From: Bacteroidota bacterium
Lineage (GTDB): Bacteria; Bacteroidota; Bacteroidia; Chitinophagales; Chitinophagaceae
NCBI GenBank assembly: GCA_023415275.1
Contig: JAEZLJ010000107.1
Location: 1-37,623, forward strand
DNA: 37,623 nucleotides
Direction of reading: 5' to 3'
Part shown: positions 17,709-25,285 of the stretch, in pieces
Layout of the letters: the number at the start of each line of letters is the position of its first letter
Position numbering within the stretch: the stretch's first letter is position 1
Program-made: the position numbers and the translations under genes
Notes under the pieces: model-generated
What the model was told of the DNA's origin: nothing
Databases searched by the model: none
Seen by the model: only the letters and a program-made list of their open reading frames with translations

Positions 17709-17826
17709 TCTCTTTTTTATTCTGGTTTTTACGAATAAGGATAAATACTTAGCGGTTATATTTTGAAGTTTTGCCCCTTTTAAAGTATTGAGGAATCGTA
17801 AATTCCCTGTTTTTCATAAACATCAC

Positions 17827-17867
17827 CATCCTGTCAAAGCTTTTGCCAGCAAGGCTTTGACAGGATG
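17827..17867. repeat. Strong hairpin downstream of cbs
   Basis: CATCCTGTCAAAGC (17827-17840) is the exact reverse complement of GCTTTGACAGGATG (17854-17867). One G-T and two more A-T pairs extend the stem to 17 pairs with a 7-base loop. It starts 119 bases after the cbs stop. No T-run follows on either strand, so it is not a textbook terminator. It may be a 3' RNA structure or a copy of a dispersed repeat. Confidence 0.75.
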
Positions 17868-18343
17868 CTCTTATCTTGGTCAATAGCCTGGTCAACGCAT
17901 TTCTCACCTACCTATCGTAAATATCCTTATGGCTAGCTCGCTGTTTTCCCATACCCATCATGGTTGGTTTACGATGGGTGTAGTAATTACCATAGATGTA
18001 AAATAGAGTAATCATGCAATTGTACGGTCCGCTTACTACAATTAGCTTTGTGTTCAGAAGTTGATTGGTATAAACATCCAATATCCAGGAAAAGCAAAAC
18101 CAAAATCCAACATCCGGCTTGCCGAAAGGTAATCCAAAACCGTCCAGTAAAACATTATCCAGATCCTTAGAAAAACCACGGTTAGAATCCAATATCAGTC
18201 AACTTCTCCTTTTTAGGAAATCTCCTGTGAAAAACAAATGAATCAGCCACCGGCTGTTATCCTTGAAAACCCGTTTTTAAAATCCAATCCTTACTAAAGC
18301 TATCCAGTCCTCTGAAAACCGTTCCGACAAAGAAGACTGTATC

Positions 18344-18427
18344 CTATCACCTTATCAAGGCTCATTGACCATAGCCACCCCTATCCTCCTTCTTTATTAT
18401 TATGATAAGGCAGGAGGAAGGTGATAG
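18344..18427. repeat. Interrupted inverted repeat upstream of the BtuF-like gene
   Basis: CTATCACCTT (18344-18353) pairs exactly with AAGGTGATAG (18418-18427). The overlapping CCTTATC (18350-18356) pairs with GATAAGG (18404-18410). The two can form one long arm with a bulge, or compete. Confidence 0.55.
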
Positions 18428-18540
18428 TAATATTTCACTTCTCCCAGTAATGATCTTTTTTTCAGTCTGGTTATTCTATCCTGTCATTCAGGATTTGATC
18501 AAACGTCTTATGGTAATCCACACATTGCCTAATTTGCATA

Positions 18541-19350
18541 ATGCCTATTTATACAGACCAGCTGAAGCGTGAAGTTGAAATTGTGGATCATCCTCAAAGA
18601 ATTATTTCACTTGTTCCTTCACAATCAGAATTATTATATGACCTGGGTTTGGAAAATGAAGTTATAGGCATTACCAAATTTTGTGTTCACCCCAAGAAAT
18701 GGTTTCAAAGCAAAAAAAGAATTGGGGGTACCAAACAATTGAATATAGACCTGATCAGGGAATTGATGCCGGACTTGATCATAGCTAATAAGGAAGAAAA
18801 TGTAAAGGAGCAGATTGATATTTTAGCCAATGAATTTCCAGTTTGGGTAAGTGATGTAAACAACTTGTCCCAGGCCCTGTCAATGATCACATCAATTGGT
18901 CTTATTACCGGAAGACAAGATAAATCTGTCCAGATATTAAAGAAAATTGAAGAAGGGTTCAGCTTGTTAAATGCTGGTATTCAAAACAAGCAGCAGGCAG
19001 TGTACCTGATATGGAAAGATCCATTTATGACTATTGGCGGAGATACATTTATCAATGACATGATGGAACATGCAGGGCTATGTAACCTGTTCAAAAATAA
19101 GAACCGATATCCAGCCCTTACACTGAATGAAATCAATGATGTTATATCAAAGTCAAATGATGGCAATTGCCTGGTGCTGCTTTCCTCCGAGCCCTATCCT
19201 TTCAGCCAAAAGCATATAGAAGAAATGAAAGAGCGCTTACCCGGGGTAAATTTTTTACTGGTTGACGGTGAAATGTTCAGCTGGTATGGAAGCCGGCTAA
19301 TGGAAGCACCTGCTTACTTTTTGGAACTTCAAAAACAAATACAGGCATAA
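18541..19350 (+). CDS. BtuF-like helical-backbone metal or cobalamin receptor lacking a signal peptide
   Basis: A 269-residue protein of the periplasmic-binding-protein class with a helical backbone, as in BtuF and iron-siderophore receptors. It opens with a short strand region, then PQRIISLVPSQSELLYDLGLENEVIGIT, the usual lobe-1 start, followed by KRIGGTKQLNIDLIRELMPDLIIA, both typical of the family. The second lobe includes MTIGGDTFINDMMEHAGLCNLF. Unlike classic members there is no signal peptide or lipobox, and an in-frame stop nine codons upstream (18514-18516) rules out a longer N-terminus. It would therefore sit in the cytoplasm unless exported another way. No ABC permease or ATPase lies nearby. 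The next gene starts 15 bases downstream, so the two form an operon. Confidence 0.82.
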   Translation: MPIYTDQLKREVEIVDHPQRIISLVPSQSELLYDLGLENEVIGITKFCVHPKKWFQSKKRIGGTKQLNIDLIRELMPDLIIANKEENVKEQIDILANEFPVWVSDVNNLSQALSMITSIGLITGRQDKSVQILKKIEEGFSLLNAGIQNKQQAVYLIWKDPFMTIGGDTFINDMMEHAGLCNLFKNKNRYPALTLNEINDVISKSNDGNCLVLLSSEPYPFSQKHIEEMKERLPGVNFLLVDGEMFSWYGSRLMEAPAYFLELQKQIQA

Positions 19351-19365
19351 TACTTATTTTAGATC

Positions 19366-20448
19366 ATGCAGGAGCCGGATAAACCATCAAAGAAAAAGTT
19401 TTTTTACCCTATTAATAAACCTTTACGCAACTACTTAAAATTGAATGGGCGTGAGGTAAACCTTCCGCTTTCCTACAATGATCTGCTGAATATTACTTAT
19501 TCCATTCCACTAAAAGATAAGAACGGCCATGATACGCTTTGGGAAAAAGCGCTTTATGATATGCGTGACTGGGAGTATATTAAACAAGGCCTGATTAATT
19601 TATATGCCTTATTAAAAACAGAAGGTGATTATTCCTTTACGAAGCACCTGGATGTGGCCCGTATTGATTACTGCACTTTTGGCAATTCAAATCCTTTTCG
19701 TATCAGGATCGTGAATCGTTTTAATGATAATTACGACCATTACTATATTAAAAAGGAAGATGCTTCAAGGGTTTATGGTCTTGAACTGGAACATCTTCTA
19801 TCTCCCAATGCCCTCACGTTTTTTACCGGTAAGAACACTTTGGTGGAAGAACACATTCCGGGTTTACCTGGAGATATATTTATAAAGGATTACCTGGACC
19901 GGCCGGAAACCAATAAGATCCGGCTGGCAAAAGAATTCGTAAAATTCAATGAGCGTTGTTTTGTGAGGTTATTAGGTGATATGCGGAGCTATAATTTCGT
20001 GGTCAATTTCACACCCGATATTGAAGATTACCAGTACCGCATCAGGGCAATTGATTTTGATCAACAATCTTATGAAGGTAGAAAGAATATGTACCTGCCG
20101 CAGTTCTTCAAGGAAAACCTTCCTTATGTGGAGTTGACATTGAAATACCTGAATAAGGATTCCATTGAGCAATACCAGGCCGAAGAAAGGACGCTTATCG
20201 CCTATAGAATGGCCTCGTCGAGGTACAGGATAAAAGATCTCCTGGATATCATGGGGCAGGATGTGATTAGTACAGACGAAAAGCTGGATCAATTGAGGCA
20301 GGAATTGTTCACACATTTTGGCGCAAAAATTTTCCTTAGGTGCAAGACCATGGGCGACCTGGTGAAACAAACCATGCGGTATAGTTTAAAACCACACCTG
20401 TCGCGCATCCAGAGAAATTTGGGTAAGCTTACGGATAAGTCAATATGA
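19366..20448 (+). CDS. Unknown protein with protein-kinase/APH-like motifs
   Basis: A 360-residue soluble protein with no signal peptide or membrane segment. I do not recognise a named family. Residues 203-214 read LGDMRSYNFVVN, with D205 and N210 spaced as in the catalytic loop of kinases and aminoglycoside phosphotransferases (D-x4-N). IDFDQQ follows at 229-234, where those enzymes have DFG or DxD. Upstream, YYIKKEDASRVYGLELEHLL (127-144) could give the ATP-binding Lys (K129 or K130) and the helix-C Glu (E138 or E140), and TLVEEHIPG (158-166) resembles a hinge. This is pattern matching; the fold is inferred. The C-terminus (from 250) is helical and basic. It is co-transcribed with the BtuF-like gene. 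Confidence 0.75.
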   Translation: MQEPDKPSKKKFFYPINKPLRNYLKLNGREVNLPLSYNDLLNITYSIPLKDKNGHDTLWEKALYDMRDWEYIKQGLINLYALLKTEGDYSFTKHLDVARIDYCTFGNSNPFRIRIVNRFNDNYDHYYIKKEDASRVYGLELEHLLSPNALTFFTGKNTLVEEHIPGLPGDIFIKDYLDRPETNKIRLAKEFVKFNERCFVRLLGDMRSYNFVVNFTPDIEDYQYRIRAIDFDQQSYEGRKNMYLPQFFKENLPYVELTLKYLNKDSIEQYQAEERTLIAYRMASSRYRIKDLLDIMGQDVISTDEKLDQLRQELFTHFGAKIFLRCKTMGDLVKQTMRYSLKPHLSRIQRNLGKLTDKSI

Positions 20449-20556
20449 CAATAATTATCTTTTTGTATATCCTTACTACCTTATCTTAGCGCCGCTTTAG
20501 GACGATTGCTTGCTTTTGGGAAACTAATTAAACAATCAAATCCGAAAGAGTTAAGA

Positions 20557-21624
20557 ATGAAAAAATATCAACCAGGGGTGCTTTTTGGTGAAGAGCTCGA
20601 AGCACTTTTAAAAGATGCTAAAGAAAATGGATTCGCCTTACCAGCGGTTAACACTATTGGCACTGACAGTATCAATGCCACGTTGGAAACCGCTGCGAAA
20701 GTAAACTCTCCTGTTATCATACAGTTCTCCAATGGCGGCGCTCAATTCATTGCCGGTAAGGGAATGCCCAATGATAAGTTGCAGGGCAATATTTCCGGAG
20801 GTGTTTCAGGAGCATTGCACATTCACAATGTAGCTAAGTATTATGGTGTGCCGGTAGTGTTGCATACGGACCATGCCGCCAAAAAATGGCTGCCTTGGGT
20901 AAGTGGTTTAATAGATGCTGGTGAACAATTTTTTAAAGAAAAAGGACAACCCCTGTTCAGTTCGCATATGCTGGACCTTTCCGAAGAACCCATCGAAGAA
21001 AATATTGCCACTTCGGTTGAATTTTACAAACGCATGGCACCCCTGGGGATGGCCATAGAGATTGAATTGGGTGTAACCGGTGGTGAAGAAGATGGTGTTG
21101 ACAACAGCGGCATTGAAAATGACAAATTATATACCCAGCCCAAGGAAGTAGCATATGCTTATGAAGAGCTGAAGAAAGTAGGTAACCTGTTTACAATTGC
21201 AGCTGCGTTTGGTAATGTGCACGGTGTGTACAAGCCGGGTAACGTGGAACTGAGGCCTGATATCCTTCGCAATAGCCAGGAATACATTCAACAACATTAT
21301 GGCACTGCAGAAAAGCCTGTGTATTTTGTATTCCATGGTGGTAGTGGTTCACCACAAAACCAGATTCGCGAAGCAATCAGCTATGGCGCCATCAAGATGA
21401 ATATTGATACAGACCTGCAGTGGGCTTTTTGGGAAGGTATCCTGAATTTCTATAAAAAGAATGAAGGTTATTTGCAGGGACAGCTTGGAAACCCCGAAGG
21501 AGAAGATAAGCCCAATAAGAAGTTTTACGATCCAAGGGTTTGGTTACGCAAGGCAGAAGAAAGTTTTGCCAAAAGACTGGAAGTGGCTTTCGAAGACCTG
21601 AATTGCATCAACAGAAACGCCTGA
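20557..21624 (+). CDS. fbaA: Fructose-bisphosphate aldolase, class II
   Basis: A zinc-dependent aldolase of glycolysis and gluconeogenesis that splits fructose-1,6-bisphosphate. I start it at the ATG at 20557 (MKKYQPG), giving 355 residues, as for FbaA-type enzymes (about 359). A frame extends upstream to 20506, but those 17 residues do not look conserved. Motifs: ALPAVNTIGTDSINATLE, HTDHAAKKW with catalytic D105 and zinc ligand H106, EIELGVTGGEEDGVDN, and the phosphate-binding FHGGSGS. It ends with a strong terminator. A class I aldolase gene follows directly. TATCTTAG at 20482-20489 may be its -7 element. Confidence 0.96.
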   Translation: MKKYQPGVLFGEELEALLKDAKENGFALPAVNTIGTDSINATLETAAKVNSPVIIQFSNGGAQFIAGKGMPNDKLQGNISGGVSGALHIHNVAKYYGVPVVLHTDHAAKKWLPWVSGLIDAGEQFFKEKGQPLFSSHMLDLSEEPIEENIATSVEFYKRMAPLGMAIEIELGVTGGEEDGVDNSGIENDKLYTQPKEVAYAYEELKKVGNLFTIAAAFGNVHGVYKPGNVELRPDILRNSQEYIQQHYGTAEKPVYFVFHGGSGSPQNQIREAISYGAIKMNIDTDLQWAFWEGILNFYKKNEGYLQGQLGNPEGEDKPNKKFYDPRVWLRKAEESFAKRLEVAFEDLNCINRNA

Positions 21625-21644
21625 TCATTTACAAACTGATTAGC

Positions 21645-21720
21645 AACCTGTTCCGGGACGTTAATGCCAATACTGACCAAAGTATTTGCCTGACCTCCCG
21701 GTAACAGGTTTTTTATTTTT
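21645..21720 (+). terminator. Long branched terminator between the two aldolase genes
   Basis: AACCTGTTCCGGGA (21645-21658) pairs with TCCCGG (21696-21701) and AACAGGTT (21703-21710), with one bulged T. That makes a 14-pair stem followed by TTTTATTTTT. The 37-base loop holds its own hairpin, AATACT (21669-21674) with AGTATT (21681-21686). Confidence 0.88.
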
Positions 21721-21757
21721 AATACATCATCCCACATTTCATCTTTTGTAGCTCTCC

Positions 21758-21765
21758 TATCTTTG
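21758..21765 (+). promoter_or_regulatory. Bacteroidota -7 promoter element for the class I aldolase
   Basis: TATCTTTG matches TAnnTTTG, 35 bases before the ATG at 21801. TTTC at 21737-21740 gives a possible -33 element 17 bases upstream. Its place after the terminator means the class I gene has its own transcript. Confidence 0.6.
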
Positions 21766-21800
21766 TAAGCCTGTTTGATTCATTTTAAACACTAACGATC

Positions 21801-22856
21801 ATGCCTGCTACTACCAGAGAATTATTGGGTGATAAGGCAGAATACCTTTTGACCCACACCTGCAAAACCATTGACAAATCATTACTTCACCTTCCATCCC
21901 CGACTCATATAGATGATGTTTGGGTCAATAGTAACCGGAACAACCAGGTGTTGCGAAGTTTACAAGGCATAATAAACCATGGCCGCTTGGCAGGTACAGG
22001 TTATTGCAGCATCTTCCCTGTTGACCAGGGCATTGAACACAGCGCCGGGGCATCCTTTGCTTCTAACCCGGTTTATTTTGACCCAGATAATATCATAAAA
22101 CTTGCAATAGAAGGAGGTTGTAATGCCGTGGCCTCCACTTTTGGAGTTTTGGCCATTATGAGTAGGAAATATGCGCACAGGATACCTTTTGTTGTAAAGA
22201 TCAACCACAATGAACTGCTCAGCTATCCAAATAAATATGACCAGACAATATTTGGCTCTGTAAAATCTGCGTGGAACATGGGCGCAGCTGCTGTAGGCGC
22301 AACTGTTTATTGGGGAAGTGCAGAAAGTGACCGGCAATTAAAGGAGGTTTCAGAAGCTTTTGAATATGCGCATGATTTAGGTATGGCCACCATTCTTTGG
22401 TGTTACCTGCGTAATAATGCATTCAAAGTAGGGGGAACTGACTATTCCACTGCTGCCGATCTTACAGGACAGGCAAACCATTTAGGGGTGACCATACAGG
22501 CAGACATTATAAAACAAAAACTGCCTACCAATAATGGAGGCTATATGGCCGTGAATTTTGGCAAGACCAACAAGCTGGTATATGATAAGTTGACCACGGA
22601 GCATCCTATTGACCTGACCCGCTACCAGGTCTTGAACTGTTATAACGGCCGCGTAGGATTGATCAATAGTGGCGGAGAAAGTAAAGGGGAAAGTGATTTG
22701 GCAGATGCAGTAGCTACCGCTGTCATTAATAAAAGAGCCGGGGGCATGGGATTGATATTAGGCAGGAAGGCTTTTCAAAGGCCTTTTGGTGAAGGAGTGC
22801 AACTATTGAATGCCATCCAGGATGTTTACCTGGATGCCTCCATTACAGTTGCCTGA
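21801..22856 (+). CDS. fbaB: Fructose-bisphosphate aldolase, class I (DhnA/FbaB type)
   Basis: A 351-residue Schiff-base aldolase, not homologous in mechanism to the class II enzyme next door. Family marks include FPVDQGIEHSAGASFASNP, GGCNAVASTFGVL, IPFVVKINHNELLSYP (with a conserved Lys), GAAAVGATVYWGS, TILWCYLRNNAFK and the phosphate-binding LINSGGES plus GGMGLILGRKAFQRP. Length matches E. coli FbaB (about 350). In E. coli this enzyme is mainly gluconeogenic; that role here is inference. It has its own promoter and is convergent with the DUF3570 operon, with 47 bases between stops. Confidence 0.95.
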   Translation: MPATTRELLGDKAEYLLTHTCKTIDKSLLHLPSPTHIDDVWVNSNRNNQVLRSLQGIINHGRLAGTGYCSIFPVDQGIEHSAGASFASNPVYFDPDNIIKLAIEGGCNAVASTFGVLAIMSRKYAHRIPFVVKINHNELLSYPNKYDQTIFGSVKSAWNMGAAAVGATVYWGSAESDRQLKEVSEAFEYAHDLGMATILWCYLRNNAFKVGGTDYSTAADLTGQANHLGVTIQADIIKQKLPTNNGGYMAVNFGKTNKLVYDKLTTEHPIDLTRYQVLNCYNGRVGLINSGGESKGESDLADAVATAVINKRAGGMGLILGRKAFQRPFGEGVQLLNAIQDVYLDASITVA

Positions 22857-22903
22857 GCGAACCTTATTAAAGCAACCAGGTTTTCTTCTATACAGTCAGA
22901 TTG

Positions 22904-24100
22904 TTATTTTATTTTAAACGCAAGAGATATTTGATTGGAATTCAGACCATTGCTTCTATTGTAGTGTCCATATCTGAGTTCGAGGTTATTCAATTTCTGG
23001 ATTCCAAAAACTCCTTTGGGCGGTGAAAGCCTGATACCTGCACCATAATAATGACTGGTAAATTTGGAAAGGTCGTAATCACTGGAAAAAAAGGTTTCTC
23101 CGGGTTTATGAGTTCCATATGGGGCAAAATAATCAATGCCATTTTGGGTATAAAACCGGTAGAAAGGGCTTAATGAAAAGAACGGTGTCATCTTAACCGG
23201 GAATTCCATATCTATTGTATGTGCTTTTAATCCCCAATCATCCTGGTAATATCTATAAAAAGATCTCAATATGACCTTGTCGCCAAAAAAGTAATTCGCC
23301 CTCAATCCCAGGGGAACCTTGAACCGATGATCGGGAAGTGTTTCAGACTGTAGGGAACCGTCTGTAAAATATACCCTCTGGTACTTTGTAGCCAATAGCC
23401 CATTCTGGTAAGTGGGCTCCACAATCAGCAATACCTGAAGGTTTCTATTAACTATTTGCGATAAAGCAAGGGAAGCGCTATAAGAGTTTCTCGCCTCGGA
23501 AGGATAATCATCATGTTCCCTGTTATTTCCTGTATTTTGTCTTAATTCAATAGGCAGAATAACTGACCATTGGTCCAGGTAGGCCTGGAGTTTACCGGTA
23601 AACTCCCTGTTATTATCTTTTGAAGCCTTTGTAAAACTGGTGCCTATACCAAAAGACCTGTAATCAAATTCATTGGAAAAGGAAGCATTGACTCCCAAAG
23701 TGGTCTTTTTTTCTTCATTCTGTATGCTCCAGGACAAGGAAGGATAGATCCTGGTATCGGCAGAAGAAGCGGAAGAAATAGTATAAGGATCTATTTTATC
23801 TGAAGATGCGGAAGAGTAATGATCTACTCCCAGCTCAAAAGAAAGGTTGTGCTTGCGCAACCTGGAGTCATACTTTGAAAATTTTAATTCAATGGTATTG
23901 GCAAAATCGGTAAGGTCTTCAGTTCCTATTCCGCCTGTTACGGCTGAATTATTTCCAGATTGCTTGTAATAACCTGAAACAAAGTCAATTTCATCAAGGT
24001 GCAACTTCCTGCTTTTATAAGTGGAACTATCTGTTTGTTGGGAAAAGGCGCTTAATATACCAAGGTACATTCCTATGGCTGTAAGAGAAAGCTTTTTCAT
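22904..24100 (-). CDS. DUF3570 outer-membrane beta-barrel protein
   Basis: A 398-residue exported protein. The signal peptide ends in ILSAFSQ. The body is a run of amphipathic beta-strands with alternating aromatic residues (for example DYRSFGIGTSF, LRSFYRYYQDDWGL, FFSLSPFYRFYTQNGID), as in an outer-membrane barrel. GGIGTEDL near 57 and GVDHYSSASSDKIDPYTISSASS (91-113) are conserved blocks of DUF3570. DHYSSAS (93-99) resembles the D-x-x-S-G-A-S/T site modified by ApbE, with Ser in the Gly position. It is the last of four genes with thioredoxin, ApbE and DUF4266, 16 bases after the DUF4266 stop. Function unknown; the operon suggests an envelope redox role. Confidence 0.85.
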   Translation of the reverse strand: MKKLSLTAIGMYLGILSAFSQQTDSSTYKSRKLHLDEIDFVSGYYKQSGNNSAVTGGIGTEDLTDFANTIELKFSKYDSRLRKHNLSFELGVDHYSSASSDKIDPYTISSASSADTRIYPSLSWSIQNEEKKTTLGVNASFSNEFDYRSFGIGTSFTKASKDNNREFTGKLQAYLDQWSVILPIELRQNTGNNREHDDYPSEARNSYSASLALSQIVNRNLQVLLIVEPTYQNGLLATKYQRVYFTDGSLQSETLPDHRFKVPLGLRANYFFGDKVILRSFYRYYQDDWGLKAHTIDMEFPVKMTPFFSLSPFYRFYTQNGIDYFAPYGTHKPGETFFSSDYDLSKFTSHYYGAGIRLSPPKGVFGIQKLNNLELRYGHYNRSNGLNSNQISLAFKIK

Positions 24101-24116
24101 TTCAATATTTTATCAA

Positions 24117-24335
24117 TTAATTACAGCCGCAGCCACCACCTGTTTTTCCACCATTGGCACCGGAGGCCCCTTCACGATAGACCTGGAAGTTTAATTCAAA
24201 TTTTTGCACTTTTCGGGCCGACAATTCCATTTCTGTATCATTGATCTTATTCTTCTGGTATTCTTTTACACTTTGGCAAGAGGTAATGGTAATTGTGCCT
24301 GCCAGGAGGAATATGCCGATCAAATGCCATTTCAT
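24117..24335 (-). CDS. DUF4266 small lipoprotein with Gly/Cys-rich C-terminus
   Basis: A 72-residue lipoprotein. The signal peptide ends in TITSCQ, giving lipid-anchored C20. The mature part is only 52 residues. VKEYQKNKINDTEMELS is the typical DUF4266 N-terminal block. The C-terminus is QVYREGASGANGG (51-63), then KTGGGCGCN with C69 and C71. EGASGAN is close to the ApbE modification site D-x-x-S-G-A-T/S but ends in Asn rather than Thr or Ser. The start overlaps the stop of apbE by 4 bases, so translation is coupled. It probably sits beside the DUF3570 barrel. The C-x-C tail might bind metal or form disulfides with the operon's thioredoxin; both are inference. Confidence 0.85.
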   Translation of the reverse strand: MKWHLIGIFLLAGTITITSCQSVKEYQKNKINDTEMELSARKVQKFELNFQVYREGASGANGGKTGGGCGCN

Positions 24336-25285
24336 ATATCGGTTATTTTTACATTGTTAGATGTGTACACTATATTGTTATCATCAATAATTATGCAAGC
24401 CAGCTGTTTCAATTGGTTGATCATGTGCAAACCAGCTTTTATTCCCATGACCATTACCGGGGTGGTCATCGCATCTGCCAGTTCTGCACTTTGACTTATT
24501 ATAGTTACACTTTTAATGCCAGATACAGGAAATCCGGTTTTAGGATCAATGGTATGGGAATACTTCTTCCCTCCTATGATCACAAATTTTTCGTAATTGC
24601 CAGAGGTGGCTACCGCTTTATTACTGATAGCTAATTGGGAGAATGGCTGGTACTTTGTATCGGGGTCTGCGATTCCTACCGTCCAGGGGTGCCCGTTAGC
24701 CTGGGTACCTATGGTAACAAGATCGCCTGCCGCATTCACAACACCTTTGGTAATTCCCTTATTTATTAATACTTGCCGGGCCTTGTCTGCAGCATACCCC
24801 TTACCAATGCCCCCAAAACCTATACGCATACCCTTTTCTTTCAGGAATACAGAGGTATTTTTTTCATCGAGTATTATATTATTATAGTTGATCAGCCTAA
24901 CTGCATTTTTGGCTTTTTGTGCATCAGGCAGGGAGGTCATGGTAGTATCAAAGTTCCAGAAGCTTTTATCTATGGAACCATAACTTAAATCAAATGCACC
25001 CTGGGTAAGTTGGGATATTTTTTGAGAGCGGGCTATTAAATCAAAAACTTCCCGATCAACCTGGACAGGCTTTAATCCTGCCATGGCATTGATCTGGTTA
25101 GTCTGGCTGGAATCTTTAAATGTGGTAAGTAACTGTTCAATGCGGCTGATTTCATTAATAGCAGCCGTAATGCATTCATCCGCAAAGGATTTGTCAGAAT
25201 GAACAACCGTTATTTCAAAACGGTTGCCCATTAGCTTTATGATCTTTTTATGTAAATCGTATTCTATTGAATTAGCGGGCTCCAT
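24332..25285 (-). CDS. apbE: FAD:protein FMN transferase (ApbE family) without export signal
   Basis: A 317-residue enzyme that moves FMN from FAD onto a Thr or Ser of target proteins. Motifs: FGGIGKGYAADKA (157-169), NAAGDLV (184-190), HTIDPKTGFP (244-253) and the metal-binding DAMTT (271-275). Most bacterial ApbE proteins have a Sec signal or lipobox. This one starts only about 20 residues before the conserved core, and an in-frame stop at 25298-25300, five codons upstream, excludes a longer form. It would thus act in the cytoplasm, while its three operon partners look exported. It overlaps the thioredoxin gene by 14 bases and the DUF4266 gene by 4. Candidate targets are the DUF4266 and DUF3570 proteins. 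Confidence 0.93.
   Translation of the reverse strand: MEPANSIEYDLHKKIIKLMGNRFEITVVHSDKSFADECITAAINEISRIEQLLTTFKDSSQTNQINAMAGLKPVQVDREVFDLIARSQKISQLTQGAFDLSYGSIDKSFWNFDTTMTSLPDAQKAKNAVRLINYNNIILDEKNTSVFLKEKGMRIGFGGIGKGYAADKARQVLINKGITKGVVNAAGDLVTIGTQANGHPWTVGIADPDTKYQPFSQLAISNKAVATSGNYEKFVIIGGKKYSHTIDPKTGFPVSGIKSVTIISQSAELADAMTTPVMVMGIKAGLHMINQLKQLACIIIDDNNIVYTSNNVKITDI

Larger units (their letters stand above)
17709..18540. other. 832-base stretch without a convincing gene, rich in hairpins
   Basis: No tRNA or credible coding region was seen. It contains a strong 17-pair hairpin (17827-17867), a G-poor tract with many ATCC words (18076-18321), and a second inverted repeat pair (18344-18427). 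The promoter for the downstream gene must lie at its end; TAATTTG at about 18530 resembles a -7 element but is one base short of the consensus. A 94-codon frame on the - strand (17908-18192) has unlikely composition and no start context. Confidence 0.55.

Noticed and set aside
17908..18192. 94-codon frame on the - strand in the gap after cbs
   Set aside because: The product is rich in Gly, Phe, Trp and Asp repeats that follow from the ATCC-rich DNA, with no start context or recognisable family.
18344..18540. Cobalamin riboswitch before the BtuF-like gene
   Set aside because: Two inverted repeats are present but no B12-box-like core was seen; only a covariance search could settle it.
15956..18540. 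CRISPR array in the repeat-rich gaps
   Set aside because: Repeats are inverted or irregular, not direct repeats with regular spacers, and there are no cas genes.
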